Below are positions 23,326 through 34,499 of a DNA stretch of 64,000 bases, one piece after another (positions within the stretch are counted from its first letter, which is position 1; every line of letters starts with the position of its first letter). The DNA is from Peromyscus leucopus. Lineage: Eukaryota; Chordata; Mammalia; Rodentia; Cricetidae. A model generated the notes under the pieces. It did not search any database. It was not told the origin of the DNA and saw nothing but the letters and a program-made list of their open reading frames with translations. The DNA is taken from contig NC_051075.1 in NCBI RefSeq assembly GCF_004664715.2, forward strand, positions 90,619,709 to 90,683,708. Direction: 5' to 3'. A program made the translations under genes and the position numbers.

Positions 23326-23644
23326 TGGTTCTCTTCATATTTGTATCAGGAATCGCTACTCTAAAGTGGATGTATTGCCTGTAATTATCTGATCTCAAGC
23401 GTTTTCGGTAAAAGCACTTGTCTGAGATTGATCCATGCTCTTCTCTCAGCTAGGCCAGTAGCAAGGGGGAAAATCAATTCGCAGCATCTGCTGCACCTGT
23501 GAAGGCCCTTCTTTCAAGAAGCCCTTGGGGAAATCAGAGCCCAGTCTCTCAAACCCACTGCGAGAACTGAGGGACCTGCACACTTTGTATGTTGTGAGGA
23601 ATAAGTCCTTAGCCAGGATCCCAACAACTGTGGGAAGGGCAGGG

Positions 23645-23785
23645 CTTGAGCTAGAGAAGTAGGGGTTCAAGCCCAGCCCAGGCTACAAAGCAAGACCTAG
23701 CTGAGAACGTAGAGGGATAGTGGAACACTTCTCTACCACGTCTGAGGCCTTGGGTTCAGCAGTACCAAGCAAAGAGAAAGAACCT
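23645..23785 (+). mobile_element. B1 3' end joined to an ID SINE
   Basis: 'gcccaggctacaaagcaaga' (B1 3' part, 23645-23700), then 'ggatagtggaacacttctc' and 'gaggccttgggttcagcagt' (ID, 23705-23785). The order is the reverse of the usual ID-B1 dimer, so it is probably two adjacent insertions. Confidence 0.6.
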
Positions 23786-24007
23786 TTACAAATGTTTCTT
23801 TAAATGACCGCATTTAGCAGGTACACATTTAAATGAGATTGTTTAAATGAATGATATTTGATTATGTGTGCTGTCTTCTCATCCCAGAATAACTGAAAAA
23901 CAAATCTCAAGCCATAAAGCTGTGAGCGACAGACCAAAGAGGAAGTACTTGGCGTTCACCAAGAAAATTCTGGAAAAGCTTCCTTAGGAGTTTATTAGAG
24001 TCTAAAG

Positions 24008-24211
24008 CAGTGGTTCTCAGCCTATGGGTTGTAACCCTTTTGGGGTTGCATTTTAGATATCCTGCATATCAGATATTTACATTACAATTCATAACAGTAG
24101 CAAAATTACAGTTATAAAGTAGCAAATAAATAATTTTATGGTGGGGGGGGTCACCACAACATGAGGAACTGTGTTAAAGGGTCACAGCTTTAAGAAGGTT
24201 GAGAACCACTG
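24008..24211 (-). mobile_element. RCHARR1-type hAT-Charlie element
   Basis: 'cagtggttctcagcctatgg', 'atcctgcatatcagatattt', 'cataacagtagcaaaattac', ending 'ggttgagaaccactg'. Full length, reversed relative to 19985. Confidence 0.9.
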
Positions 24212-24270
24212 ACCTAGATAAACCTGTAATGTTTGTTTTGTGTGAGTGAAAACATCTCTTTGTTCTTAAT

Positions 24271-24918
24271 TGTGGAATTCCCTGTACCAGACTTTTCCTT
24301 TTGGGCATCAACCACCTCCCAAATCTTGACACAGAGACGTATTATTAGTTTTGAAAGCTTGGCCTAGCTTAGGCTCATTTCTGGCTAGCTCTTTTGACTT
24401 AAATTAACCTGTTTCTCTTTATCTACCTTTTGCTTTAGGGCTTTTTACCTTTTTTTGCTTCTGTATATCTTCCTTTCACTGCTTCTCTATATCTACTGGC
24501 TGGACCCAAGCAGATCTCTCGATCTTTCCTCCACCTTCTCTCATTCTTCTCTTTCTCAAGCCTAGATTTCTCTCCTATTTATTCTCCCTGCCTGCTAGCC
24601 CCACCTATCCTTTCTCTGCCTAGCTATTGGATGTTCAGCCCTTTACTAGACCAATCAGGTGCTTTAGGCAGGCAAGGTGAAACAAATGCAACACATCTTT
24701 ACATAATCAAACGAATGCAGCATAAACAAAGATGTTCAGCCCTTTACTAGACCAATCAGGTGCTTTAGGCAGGCAAGGTGAAACAAATGCAACACATCTT
24801 TACATAATCAAACGAATGCAGCATAAACAAAAGTAACATATCTTTACACAGTTAAAGTAATATTCTTCAGCATAAACAAATGTAACACATCTTTGCCTAG
24901 TTAAAATAATATTCCACA
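24271..24918 (-). mobile_element. Solo LTR of a rodent ERV
   Basis: Minus-strand start TGTGGAATATTATTTTAACT (24918) and end GGGAATTCCACA (24271), with 'gcacctgattggtctagtaa' and 'aatagctaggcagagaaagg' in the U3-like part and 'gagaataaataggagag' at 24566-24600 as a possible poly-A signal context. The minus-strand 5' half contains a 101-bp tandem duplication (24630-24831). No target-site duplication was seen. Confidence 0.65.
24630..24831. repeat. Perfect 101-bp tandem duplication within the LTR
   Basis: 24630-24730 and 24731-24831 are identical over all 101 bases by direct reading; each starts gatgttcagccctttact and ends gcagcataaacaaa. A shorter diverged echo ('agcataaacaaatgtaacac') follows at 24867. 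Confidence 0.95.
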
Positions 24919-25584
24919 AAAATTTCCCAAACCATGAAACGTGTTCCCACACCTATAAAAATAAAAATATTTAATCTAGGTAACTCCTGGGACCCTGAAA
25001 TCAAATATCCTTGGGTTTATTTTTTCCTGACCTTTTATTTTTCAGGTCTTCAAAAACAAAAAAAAATGAATTAATTCAATTATTGCTAAAGATCAAAGGT
25101 AAAAAGACTTTTGTCAAAATAAGTTTTTGTTTCTGATTTCACTTGAAAACGTATTTGAAGTATATTTTTTAAGTAGCATTGGCCCATTTCATCCTTTCAT
25201 AACAAAGATCTATAGTGGTGATCTGGTGGTACTGGAGACAGGGGATGACAGAAAATGGAGGATGAGAGAGAGATGGAAAGATGTCTCTACCTTCTCAGAG
25301 AGAGAATGAGGTTTAAACTCTACAAATTTACCAAACACTCAGCAATTTCTTAGGAGGTCATTTGGTTAGTTACCAAAATTCAATTCTATCTGAAGTAACA
25401 CACAAATTTCCCAAACTAACAAGCTATTTTTTGCACCTCAGAAAATATCTTAAAGAAGTTAGCTCTAAATTTTTCTTATTTAAAAAGAATCCCAAGAAAT
25501 AGTTCTGTGTGGAAAGTTTCCATAATAAGATGAACTTTCCAGAAAATATCCTTTGCAACCATAGCTTGTCAAAACTGTGGCCTA
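24919..25584. other. No gene; AT-rich
   Basis: AT-rich single-copy DNA. No repeat family recognised. Confidence 0.5.
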
Positions 25585-25612
25585 TAAAAAAAAAAAAAAA
25601 AAAAAAAAAAAA
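25585..25612. repeat. Poly-A tract
   Basis: A run of about 28 with no SINE in front of it. Confidence 0.95.
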
Positions 25613-25799
25613 GTTAAAAACAGTAAGATTCTATAGAATCTGCCAAGCAAAGCTCACATGGATTTCTGCTGACTATCCTCTTAATACTGTGTGAGGCTTC
25701 ATGCTTAGCTCAGCATTTACATGGAATAAATATAATATGGGTGACACCAATTACCAACCATTTGAAGGCCTAGAAAAACAAGCAACAGAATTCCACTGG

Positions 25800-26260
25800 C
25801 AAACGCAGAATCCGAGAAGTCGTCGCAGATGGTTAGGCCAAGTCATACACCCAGACTCAAAATGAAGCAGGTGCAGGCGTCTACATGTGGCGCTGACGTC
25901 AGACCCTCTTCACCTTGCCGCCTGTGTCCCTCAGAGGGGCTTGCTCGCCTTCACTGCCTTTCTGAAGGCCTCACATGCACGTCTCAAGGAGCCTGATGGC
26001 CGTGCCTGGGAGCCAGGGGGACTAAAGAGCCACTGTCAGTGGGGATCCGGTGGGCTGGAAGATAAGGAGCCAGAGGTGACAGGCAAGAAGGGTCATCTCC
26101 AGGGCAGGCAGTGTCCTCAACCCTCAGCTGACACCCTCTGGGTGCCTTCTCAGCATTGGGACAGGCTATACAGGCGAATGGGTAAGAGTGGGTGGGCCTT
26201 CCAGACCCATTGTCTCCCAAGACTCAGAGTACCTCAAGGAGGAAAACAATCAACTTGAAA
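25800..26260 (+). promoter_or_regulatory. GC-richer stretch with a perfect CRE
   Basis: The consensus TGACGTCA lies at 25894-25901, within a GC-richer single-copy block with scattered CpG ('aagtcgtcgcagatgg', 'aggcgtctacatgtggcgc'). An open frame runs 25887-26258 (123 codons) but has no recognisable domain; GC content alone could explain it. I do not call it coding. Confidence 0.25.
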
Positions 26261-26822
26261 GCCCTTTTTATTCTCGCTTTTAAGTTTTTCCAACACAGTG
26301 ATGGTCCTCAAGCTGCCCATACAACAATAATAGGGGAATAGAATTTCTACATTGTGTTAGTGAGCACATAATTTGACCTAGTATCCCAAAAGGACAAGAA
26401 ACATGTATGAACTTTTGCAAAGAAACCCCACTTTAGAGAATTAATCTTCAGGCCTGAAACAAATTTTATTAAATCCCTGAATAAAGGAGGGTTAGCCTGA
26501 TTATTATTTATGAGATCACCCACTTGGAAGGAATTTCAATGAAGAAATAAATCAATTATACCAGATCAACAAAATTCAGAAATATTAAGCATAAAATGAG
26601 CAGTATTTAAAATCACAGGGAAATATTCATAGTTCAAATGAAAAAAGTTCAGCAAATGAGACTCAGTCCTCTGTTCTCTCTCAAATATATAATATACACA
26701 TTCATAAGGTGAAGATTGGAACTGATGGGAAATGTTTACCATGGCTGCCTTTTCATAATGGGATTAGTGATTTTATACCTTTATGCTTTCGTTCAGTCCT
26801 TCCCTACATAGTTTAAATGAAT

Positions 26823-27243
26823 ATATTAGTCCTCATTTGTCACTGTGACAAAATGTCTGAGATAACTCACTTTAAGGAGCTAATGTCGGTCTGGGCTCAC
26901 GGCTTCACAAGACTCAGTCATGGTCATCCAGCTCTAACACAGTGGGCTTGTGGTGGGCAGAGCTTCACGGTAGAGCGTCTGTGGTAGAGAAGGCTATTCA
27001 CTTCATGGTGGCCAGAAGAAAAGAGCCTGGAAGAGGCTGAGGACAGGAGGTAACCTTCAAAGTCACACACTCCACAGCCAACTGTCTCCAGGGAGACCCC
27101 ACCTTCCACAATCTCAACCACCTCCCAGCAGTCAGTCTACGAATCTGTCAGGGGACCAATACACTGAACCCTCAAGATTCAATCACTTCTCAATGACTGG
27201 CCCCACCAGCTTTGTGGGGGCTACTCCTTATCCAAACCATAAT
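26823..27243. mobile_element. Interspersed hAT-like element (URR1-related?)
   Basis: 'gtcctcatttgtcactgtga' and 'acaaaatgtctgaga' at the left, 'catggtggccagaagaaaag', 'aatctcaaccacctcccag', and the right end 'tactccttatccaaaccataatga' (27220-27243). This is the layout of a moderately repeated rodent element whose left end resembles the URR1 group. Family name unsure. Confidence 0.5.
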
Positions 27244-27949
27244 GAGTAAGAGCTGGTATATTATATGTGCTAATTAAATATACATTAAATTTTTAAAAAT
27301 CATTTTAAAATGAATAGGGAACATGACAGGAACAGAGCCAAGTCCGAAGTTTATGCTTTCTCTGCTACTTTTGAATATTGAAAGCATGGAGTGAGGTATC
27401 ACTCTGAACTGAGGGGAAACCCAGAGGGTGGAGCAAAGAGAAGACAGTTCTTCAGTCCTCGGCAAGCATGGATCCAGGCTCAAGTCCGTACTATTCTGTT
27501 ACTACCGCTTCCTACCAGAGCTCTGCCAAGGGCCTCCATGCCTCAACTCTGCAGCCTCGGCACCTGGAGTCTGGCAGAATCCATGAATCTTGGTGACTGG
27601 TGGGGCTAGAGTATCAGTCATTGCTACAGGTTGTCCCATGAATGTTAATACAGCAGGATTTCAATAACACAACAGTAACAATACACAAACCTGCCCGTTC
27701 ACAGAACTCACAGTGCAGAGAACATGTTCATCTAGCTCAAGATGCCTTTCCTGGGAACCAGAAATGGGTTTTCTGTTTGCCAGAGAGAACTACCAGCCAA
27801 GTCTGTGCTCTTGACCAAGTCCCAGACACAGAGAAATGTATCAAGTGGCTAACACAACCTTCAGAGTTCAAGTCCATGTGAAACAAAGATATCTAAGCCA
27901 GAGGCTAAAGACCCATGCCACATCCATGTTTGTTAAGTCAGGGTCACAT
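27244..27949. other. No recognisable feature
   Basis: Single-copy DNA with several short frames; nothing supported. Confidence 0.5.
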
Positions 27950-28148
27950 ATTGCGTAGGCTGGCTTGGAACTTGTTATATAGTCAAAGATGACCTTGAAC
28001 TTCTGATCCTCCTACCTCTACCTTCCAAGTGTTGGCATTACAGGCATGTGCCACCACACATCCAGTTTTTATGCAGTGCTGAGACCAAACTCAAGGCTTC
28101 CACACATGCTAACATGCACTCTCTCCACTGAGCTCGCCCCTTCATCCC
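27950..28148 (-). mobile_element. ID-B1 dimeric SINE
   Basis: The plus strand shows the complement of B1 ('aggctggcttggaacttgtt', 'ttggcattacaggcatgtgc') then the complement of ID ('ctctccactgagctcgccc'). Confidence 0.8.
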
Positions 28149-28435
28149 AGCCTTCTATAACTTTCAAAACAGTAAAATAACTCCACATAGTAGAAAACAA
28201 ACTGGAGAAGTTATCTGAGCCACAAACTTACTAATAATTTCTTTTCCTGTTTCAATGCCTTTGAAAGTTTTTCCTGGCAGGTGTTTCAAATACAGAACTT
28301 CTAAAGTCCCAAAGGATGAGGGGGAGGGGGGACACAAATAAGGAGTGAAAAAATGCATTTAAAAGCAGAGCTCCCAAAGTCTCCAAGATGTGTAGTCTGG
28401 TCAGCTGAATACGTTTTCTTTAAGACCTATTTCCT

Positions 28436-28570
28436 TTGTTACTTGTATGTGTGCATCTGTGTGTACATGTATGAACATGCATGTTGATACTGTGAAGCCC
28501 AGAAGAGCAGCATCAGCTCCCCTGGAGCCAGAGCTACAGGCAGTTGTGAGACTCCCAATATGGATGCTGG
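28436..28570 (-). mobile_element. B3 SINE, truncated
   Basis: 'tgtgtgcatctgtgtgtac', 'gaagcccagaagagcagcat' and 'gctacaggcagttgtgagac' are the complement of the B3 3' half. Confidence 0.65.
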
Positions 28571-29364
28571 AGCCAAAAACAAACACGCTTAAGAACCCAT
28601 GAAGAAATGGGGCACCCATTCTCCCACACACCCCTTCTACCAGCATGCGGGAAGTCCTTTCTCTGAGCTATAGTTTTATCTTTCTCCCCAAATGACTGTT
28701 TCCTCAGCAGGGATAAGTTCAACTATTTAGCGTTAACACATCAATGGGCTCCAAACTTGTGTACTGGACTAAGTTTCTTTAAGAGTTGCCAGTAATGTGG
28801 AGATGGCAGCTATGGGTCCCAGGAGACTCTTAAAAGAAGCATAAAAATAGGGGTAAGTGTGTTTTAGGATTGTAGACATCTGCCCACACTAAAGTTCTAA
28901 CTAGGTTCTGAATGAAGTTTTTAATGTGCACTTGGAGAGAAAGGAGACATTTCATAAGTCAACTGCCACTTCCTCTGCAAGTTCTGAGGGTTGGAGAGGG
29001 GGGTCCTAGAGAGACTGCATATGTTAGATAATCCCTACTTGGCTATAGCAGAAACCTCAAATGCACAGCTCCTGGGGTGGTGAGTCCCAGTTAAGTACTG
29101 GTGTTGAGTGATGATGGTCAGCGGTGATCGAATATTGACTGTCTTTCAGCAGATTAAAATCAAAACATCAAATCCTGATGGAAGTGGATGGGGCTTCTGC
29201 CTCAATCACGAGAGAAAGAAGCTTGTTAAGTGGGAAATCTTTTCTCTTAGCATGAAGCTTTTGCTCTGGTGCATTTTCAGAGCTTCTGGGCAATCCCTCC
29301 ATTGTCCCCTTCCAGAACCACTGCAACTTCAGGCTCAGGCTGGTTTGAGGACCCCTAACTCCAG
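28571..29364. other. No recognisable feature
   Basis: Single-copy DNA; nothing supported. Confidence 0.5.
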
Positions 29365-29589
29365 ACTGGGGATACAGCTCCATCGGTAGAGTGCCTGTCC
29401 AGCATGCACAAAGCCCTGGGTTCCATGCCCAGCACCACCACGAAAGCCGAAGTGGTTGCACACACCTGCGATCCCAGCACTCAGCTGAGAGAGGAGGGGG
29501 GGATCAGAAGCTCAAGGTCATCCTCTTCAGCTACATGGCAAGTTTGAAGCTAGCCTGAGCTACATGAGGACTTGTCTCAAAGGAAAAGT
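29365..29589 (+). mobile_element. ID-B1 dimeric SINE
   Basis: 'gactggggatacagctccat', 'ggtagagtgcctgtccagca', 'aaagccctgggttccatgc', then the B1-type body ('gatcccagcactcagctga', 'aagctcaaggtcatcctct'). Confidence 0.88.
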
Positions 29590-30614
29590 AATCTTTAATT
29601 TCTATATTGCAAGTAGCTTCTTTGTACTCTGAAATCCCAGAAGGCTGATAGGAAATAGAAGACAAGGAGGCTGGAAATGTCGCTCAAGGACAAACAATAG
29701 AGAATGAAGACTAAACAAACAAACAAACAAAAACTATGAGGGAAATGCCAAACGCTTAGCATCCATCATGTCAGATACCAGTCTAAGGTGTTTCACCCTG
29801 AGTTATCGTAAATCCATTTTGATACTATGCAACCATGAGAAAATGGATGAAGGAAATAGGATGCCTCTCCTCCCTACCCTTCCGCACATTTTGAGGTAAT
29901 CAATAACAATCCAATGTCTCCTTGCACTAATTTTCACATATATATTTAGAAAAGATGTTTCTTTGCTTCTTTAGCCAAAATAGAATCATTCCCTGTTGCT
30001 CAGTGTCTCTCTTCTGACTCTTCATAGTGTAGCTTGTGTATTTCAGGTCAGACCATAAAATGTACTTTTCCAATTTATTCATGCATATACCCATGTGATG
30101 AGAAGGGAGAAAACTATTAACAATTTGTTTCATGAAATTGGTAGTTAATTTTGGTTGGTTTTTGATCATATAAATGGCTGGAGGTTTTTAACATCTGTGT
30201 TTAGAGGGGTAAAAGCATACACTCTTTTCAAGGGCCAGGATTTCTGTATATAAAAATTCCACATAGCATCTTCTCTTTCTTCATTATATTATTTAGTCTC
30301 TCAACTATATTTGACACTAAACATATAGGAACATCTCCCATATCATAACTGTGTTTCATTAGACTCTTAGTTAGCAGTCTTATTTGTATATCTAGCTGTT
30401 ACAAGGTCAGACTCTACAAGCTCATGAGCTTATGGTCTTCATGAAAATTGCCTGTTGTCAGCAGTAATCATCAATACTCATCAAAATTGCCCTCATTTAA
30501 CAACGTCATCTGCTTTAATAGAATTAAAGTTCAGTTAATTTGCTAAAGAACATTGTTATTTTGACATTTTCATTCATGCTCTGAAATTCCTTTGCACATG
30601 TCTCATTTTTCCTT
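29590..30614. other. No gene; short (AAAC)n at 29712-29731
   Basis: AT-rich single-copy DNA. 29668-29690 ('ggctggaaatgtcgctcaag') may be a stub of a B2/B3 head. Confidence 0.4.
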
Positions 30615-30800
30615 ATACAAGATGTGAGGTATAATTTACATAAAAGAGTGGCCCTTCTTAAAGTATTGAATGTGATACATTTTTACAAACTATTAAGAGT
30701 CAGACCATTTCCTTCACCTAAAATACTCCCCTGTGTACAGCCTCTCCCTTGACCCCCAAGTCCTTCTGGATGGTTTGTCTTGATGGTTAACAGTGAGTGC
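30615..30800. mobile_element. Ancient L1M-like fragment
   Basis: 'tgaggtataatttacataaa', 'cattttacaaac'-type middle, 'ccatttccttcacctaaaat' resemble a well-known block of old mammalian L1 elements ('gaggtataatttacatacag ... catttccatcacccc'). Orientation not assigned. Confidence 0.45.
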
Positions 30801-31370
30801 AAAAGAATCCATACTCTGCAACCTCCACATCTCCCCAGCAGGCACTTCCACTAACTACCTCCTCTGGCCAATGCTGCCACAGCCCACCCATATTCCCAGA
30901 ATGTTCCAAGACTATAGGACGAGTGGTCTTTCATCATGCAAACTGAGCTAAGGGCAGAGGAAGAAATGCTAAATTCCTAAGAGAAACTTGTCTCCAGCTC
31001 CAGACCTCACCTACCTGTTTATCTCAGTCATAGACACTTGGAAGCTTCAGTGTGGTTGGGTCTGGTTTTCCTGCCCTGTGATGTAAAAAGAACTAAAACT
31101 TTCTCACTAAGCACTATCCTCAAATTTTGTGTGCCTATGCCTGGCATTTCCATTACTCCCTGAAGGAAGCTTGAATGTCCAAAAAGTGACTAGAGATGGC
31201 ACCAGGTCCCAGAGGCACGGGTGGGACTGGAATTACATCTAACAATTAGCCCAAACTTGGCCAAGTTTCATCTGCAACTCTGAGTGTGCATTACCTCAAG
31301 GGCACAATGAAAGATTCAACAGCATCCAATGTCAAAATAAATGCAAAAGAAGTGCCCAACACTTTTACCC

Positions 31371-31520
31371 AAACATACTTTTTAATCTATAAAATCTTAA
31401 ATATAAAATATATAAAGAATATTATTCTTACATTTTTGTCATTTAGTTCGAAGAGTAAAACATGGTTGCCTATGTGAAGCGAAGCCCCTTGCGTTCCCCT
31501 GACTCCTCCCACTTACTCCT
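31371..31520. repeat. Dispersed direct repeat, copy A
   Basis: Starts 'aaacatactttttaatctat' and contains 'ttttgtcatttagttcgaag' and 'gactcctcccacttactcc'. Copy B at 33055-33200 has the same order of blocks at about 80% identity (estimated by eye). I do not recognise a family. Confidence 0.8.
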
Positions 31521-31542
31521 AGCATTAAAAATACCCACTCTT

Positions 31543-31705
31543 GCGGGCGGTGGTGGCACTCCTCTTTAATCCCAGCACTCGGGAGGCAGAGGCAGGCAGA
31601 TCTCTGGGAGTTCAAGGCCAGCCTGGTGTACAGAGTGAGTTCCAGGAAAAGGTGCAAAGCTACACAGAGAAACCCTGTCTCGAAAAACCAAAAAAATAAA
31701 AATAA
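31543..31705 (+). mobile_element. B1 SINE, cricetid-type
   Basis: 'gcgggcggtggtggcactc', 'aggtgcaaagctacacagag', 'aaaccctgtctcgaaaaacc'. Target-site duplication aaaaatacccactctt (31527-31542) versus aaaaatagccactctt (31706-31721). Confidence 0.95.
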
Positions 31706-31807
31706 AAAAATAGCCACTCTTAGAACTGAGTATGTATCACATAACAAAAACATAAGCAAAACACAGTGACATGTATGGAATCCTATGTGACATAAGACAG
31801 AACTTTT

Positions 31808-32013
31808 TACTTGAGCTTGGTGGCACTTGACTGCAATCCCAATACTTAAGAGGGCAAGCCAGAAGGATCACAAATTCAAGGCTTCCCTGGGCTACAGAAT
31901 GAGTTCAAGGCTTACCTGGATTGTAGAGTGAGTTCAAGGCGTGCCTGGGCTACAGAGTAAGTTCAAGGAGAGCCTGGGCAACTTGGTGAGGCAATGTCGA
32001 AAAATGAAAAGTA
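31808..32013 (+). mobile_element. B1-related SINE with four tandem 29-bp units
   Basis: 'gcttggtggcacttgactgc' and 'atcccaatacttaagagg' start a B1-like element. Then 'ttcaaggc..' begins at 31875, 31904, 31933 and 31962, exactly 29 bases apart, each unit containing 'cctgggctacag' or a variant. B1 normally carries one ancestral 29-bp duplication; four copies is unusual. Confidence 0.85.
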
Positions 32014-32018
32014 AAATG

Positions 32019-32098
32019 AGGGCTAAGGATGTAACTCCATAGACCTGAGAACTTTCCTAGCACGCACAAAGCCTTAGGTTCAATCCCGAGTCCCAGAG
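32019..32098 (+). mobile_element. ID SINE
   Basis: 'gggctaaggatgtaactcca', 'cctagcacgcacaaagcct', 'taggttcaatcccgagtccc', directly after the B1-like element. Confidence 0.75.
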
Positions 32099-32289
32099 AG
32101 AGAGAGGACTAAGAAGAGCTATAACTTTCTAAAGTTCTATATCCATGTTGTTGTGTGTTGTCTACAACTTAATTTCTTTCATCTACTTTTCATGTGTCAA
32201 CTTTGTCCAGTGTTCTACAGCTCGCTCTTCTATGCCGTGCTATAATTTATCCACAGTCCAGTCAGGTTCCCATTACACACGGAGTTTCT

Positions 32290-32457
32290 TTTTCTTTTTC
32301 TTTTTCCTTTTTTTTTTCAAGACAGGGTTTCTCTGTGTACCTTTGCGCCTTTCCTGGAACTCACTTGGTAGCCCAGGCTGGCCTCGAACTCACAGAGATC
32401 CACCTGGCTCTGCCTCCCGAGTGCTGAGATTAAAGGCGTGCACCACCACCGCCCGGC
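32290..32457 (-). mobile_element. B1 SINE
   Basis: T/C-rich tail complement, 'caagacagggtttctctgtg', 'tggcctcgaactcacagaga', 'ccaccaccgcccggc'. The target-site duplication acacacggagtttct at 32275-32289 and 32458-32472 is perfect. Confidence 0.96.
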
Positions 32458-32739
32458 ACACACGGAGTTTCTATGAATACCATCCTAGGTGCCTCTCCTG
32501 AGTGAGAGAAAGTCTAAAATGTGTAGCTAGAACTGGGTCGCTCCATCAGAGAACTGCTGCAACATTTCTAGAGACATCCAGGTTGTATACTGGAAAGAGT
32601 GTGACAATTTAGATGCAGGATGGCAGGAGAAGCCTCACTGTTCCCCACCCCCACTAACACTCGCCATCCTGAGGACTATGAGATAGGATGCACGTGCAGT
32701 TTTATTTTCAATTCATTGCTGGCAACTGAGGACAAGCTT

Positions 32740-32830
32740 TCATGCAGCCCAAGCTGAACCCCTGGTCTTCCTGCCTCCACCTCCCAAGTATTAGGGTTAT
32801 AATCAGATTCTACCACAACTGGATATTTTA
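32740..32830 (-). mobile_element. Old B1-like fragment
   Basis: 'ctggtcttcctgcctccacc' and 'caagtattagggttataatc' are the complement of a degraded B1-type body. Confidence 0.5.
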
Positions 32831-32844
32831 AGTTCTTTTTATTT

Positions 32845-33042
32845 AAAAAGAAGATGTTTATTTGTGCATGTGTGGGTATGACACACGTGCCATGTATGTA
32901 TAAGCTCCCACAGAGGCAATGGAAGAGCATCATAGCTCCTGGAGCTGGGGTTGCAGGCAGCTGTGAGCCACCAGAAGGTGCTGGGAACTGAACTCAGGAG
33001 CTTTGCAAGAGCAGGAAGCACTCTTACCTATCGAGTCACATT
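32845..33042 (-). mobile_element. B3/B2 SINE
   Basis: 'cctggagctggggttgcagg', 'tgctgggaactgaactcagg', 'actcttacctatcgagtcac' are the complement of a B3-type element. Confidence 0.8.
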
Positions 33043-33054
33043 TTGTAATCTACG

Positions 33055-33200
33055 AAACATACTTTTTAAATCTATATCATTTTAAATATAAAATATACAA
33101 AGACTATTACTTTGATGTTTTGTCATTTAGTTCAAGAAGTAAAATATGGTTACCTGCGTGAAGCCCCCTAAGTGTTCCTCCCTGACTCCCCGGTCACCTA
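33055..33200. repeat. Dispersed direct repeat, copy B
   Basis: Direct-orientation partner of 31371-31520: 'aaacatactttttaaatcta', 'tttgtcatttagttcaagaa', 'gcgtgaagccccctaagtg'. Confidence 0.8.
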
Positions 33201-33732
33201 TTTCAAATTCGAGCCCTATTTTAAATTCTTCTGAGTAAAGGCACCAAATTGAAAGGACACCGTTAAATGAGGGAAGATGTCACTCGAGACTACTGAAGAA
33301 GTCGTGAGAGACCAAACTGAAGTCTAAACTCAACTACAATAAAATAAAGGGCAGACGTGTGTTCGTAAGCCCTGGGGTGAGCTAGCAGCAGGCACTGTGG
33401 ATGTCAGGTGTCAGATACGGAGTTACCCAAGTGTGTGCCATCCTCAGTGGCTGGGTCACTGGGCTCGCTAACTGGTGCACATTGAAGTCAGGTGCCTACT
33501 CTCCCACAAAGCCTGGGCTCGGGGGCGCTATGGCCCTTGATGTTCACATTTCAAAGAGATGACGGCTAGGTCCTTAAGAAAATGATTCTAGACTGTTAAA
33601 CTTACCAGAGGCTTTTTAAAGACATATCTCAAAAGGACAAAGGCAGAATTTATATTTAGATGTCTTCAAAACTAAATGCCCTAAGGAACAGGCTGTTAGA
33701 GCTGAACATGAGGAAGAACACCTGCCCAAGGT
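33201..33732. other. No recognisable feature
   Basis: Single-copy DNA; nothing supported. Confidence 0.5.
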
Positions 33733-33815
33733 TAGGCAGGGGCTCAGCCAGTAGAGTATAAGCATGTGAACCTGAGTTCAATACCCCAGAAGCCACATAA
33801 GAAAGCCCAAGCACT
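33733..33815 (+). mobile_element. B4-type composite SINE, 5' part
   Basis: 'ggcaggggctcagccagtag', 'cctgagttcaataccccag', 'aagccacataagaaagccc'; the rest of the element follows the inserted L1 at 34500. Confidence 0.6.
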
Positions 33816-34437
33816 CGTCAAGGAAATTTCTCTTAGCAACAGATGGAGGCCACTACAGAAAGCCACAGCCGATCATATGCAGAGCTGTGGAGCTCAGTTC
33901 CAAAAAACACATCTACAAAGCGCTCCCCCACCTGAGGTTCAGGGAACACTTTGGAAGAGGGGGGCAGAAAGATGGCAAGAAGCAGTGGATCAGGGAGTTT
34001 GCGGTGAGACTGTGTCTCCTAGTATTACCAGAAGCCACACCCATAAAGTCTCACCACCATGACTGCCTAAATGTCAGCTGGACAAGGATGGCACACCAGT
34101 AAACATGCGATATGGGGTGGGGGAGCTCATGAGGCCTCAACCCTACACAAAGAACGATAGGCAACCGAGGAAAGCTGGGAGTGGGAGAGGAGGTCTTCCC
34201 CAGAGAAGAGCGCACCAAATGGTTGTCCAGGGCCAAATGGTCAGCCCTGAAAACATACATATGGGTAGCATTATACAGACTAAACAGGCATATTTAGAAA
34301 TATGTATGTATATACATATATGCATGCAATAATGATTAGTAAAACCAAAAGGAGGTCATGAATTTAAAGTAGGGAGGGTATATGAAATGATTCAGAGGGA
34401 TGAAAAGAAATGAAATTTTGTAATTAAATAATAATCT

Positions 34438-34439
<2 letters not shown>
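33816..34439 (+). mobile_element. L1 3' UTR inserted in a SINE
   Basis: Colinear with rodent L1 3' UTR: 'ggaggccactacagaaagcc', 'gatcagggagtttgcggtga', 'gaggcctcaaccctacacaa', 'ccagggccaaatggtcagcc', 'tagcattatacagactaaac', 'ggtcatgaatttaaagtagg', ending 'taataatctcaa'. Frames here are not genes. 5'-truncated. Confidence 0.85.

Positions 34440-34488
<49 letters not shown>
34440..34488. repeat. (AT)n microsatellite at the L1 3' end
   Basis: About 24 uninterrupted AT units where the L1 A tail would be expected. Confidence 0.97.
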
Positions 34489-34491
<3 letters not shown>

Positions 34492-34499
34492 GTGGGGGC

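Noticed and set aside
33766..34332. Overlapping plus-strand frames of 70-98 codons
   Set aside because: They fall in an L1 3' UTR and the host SINE.
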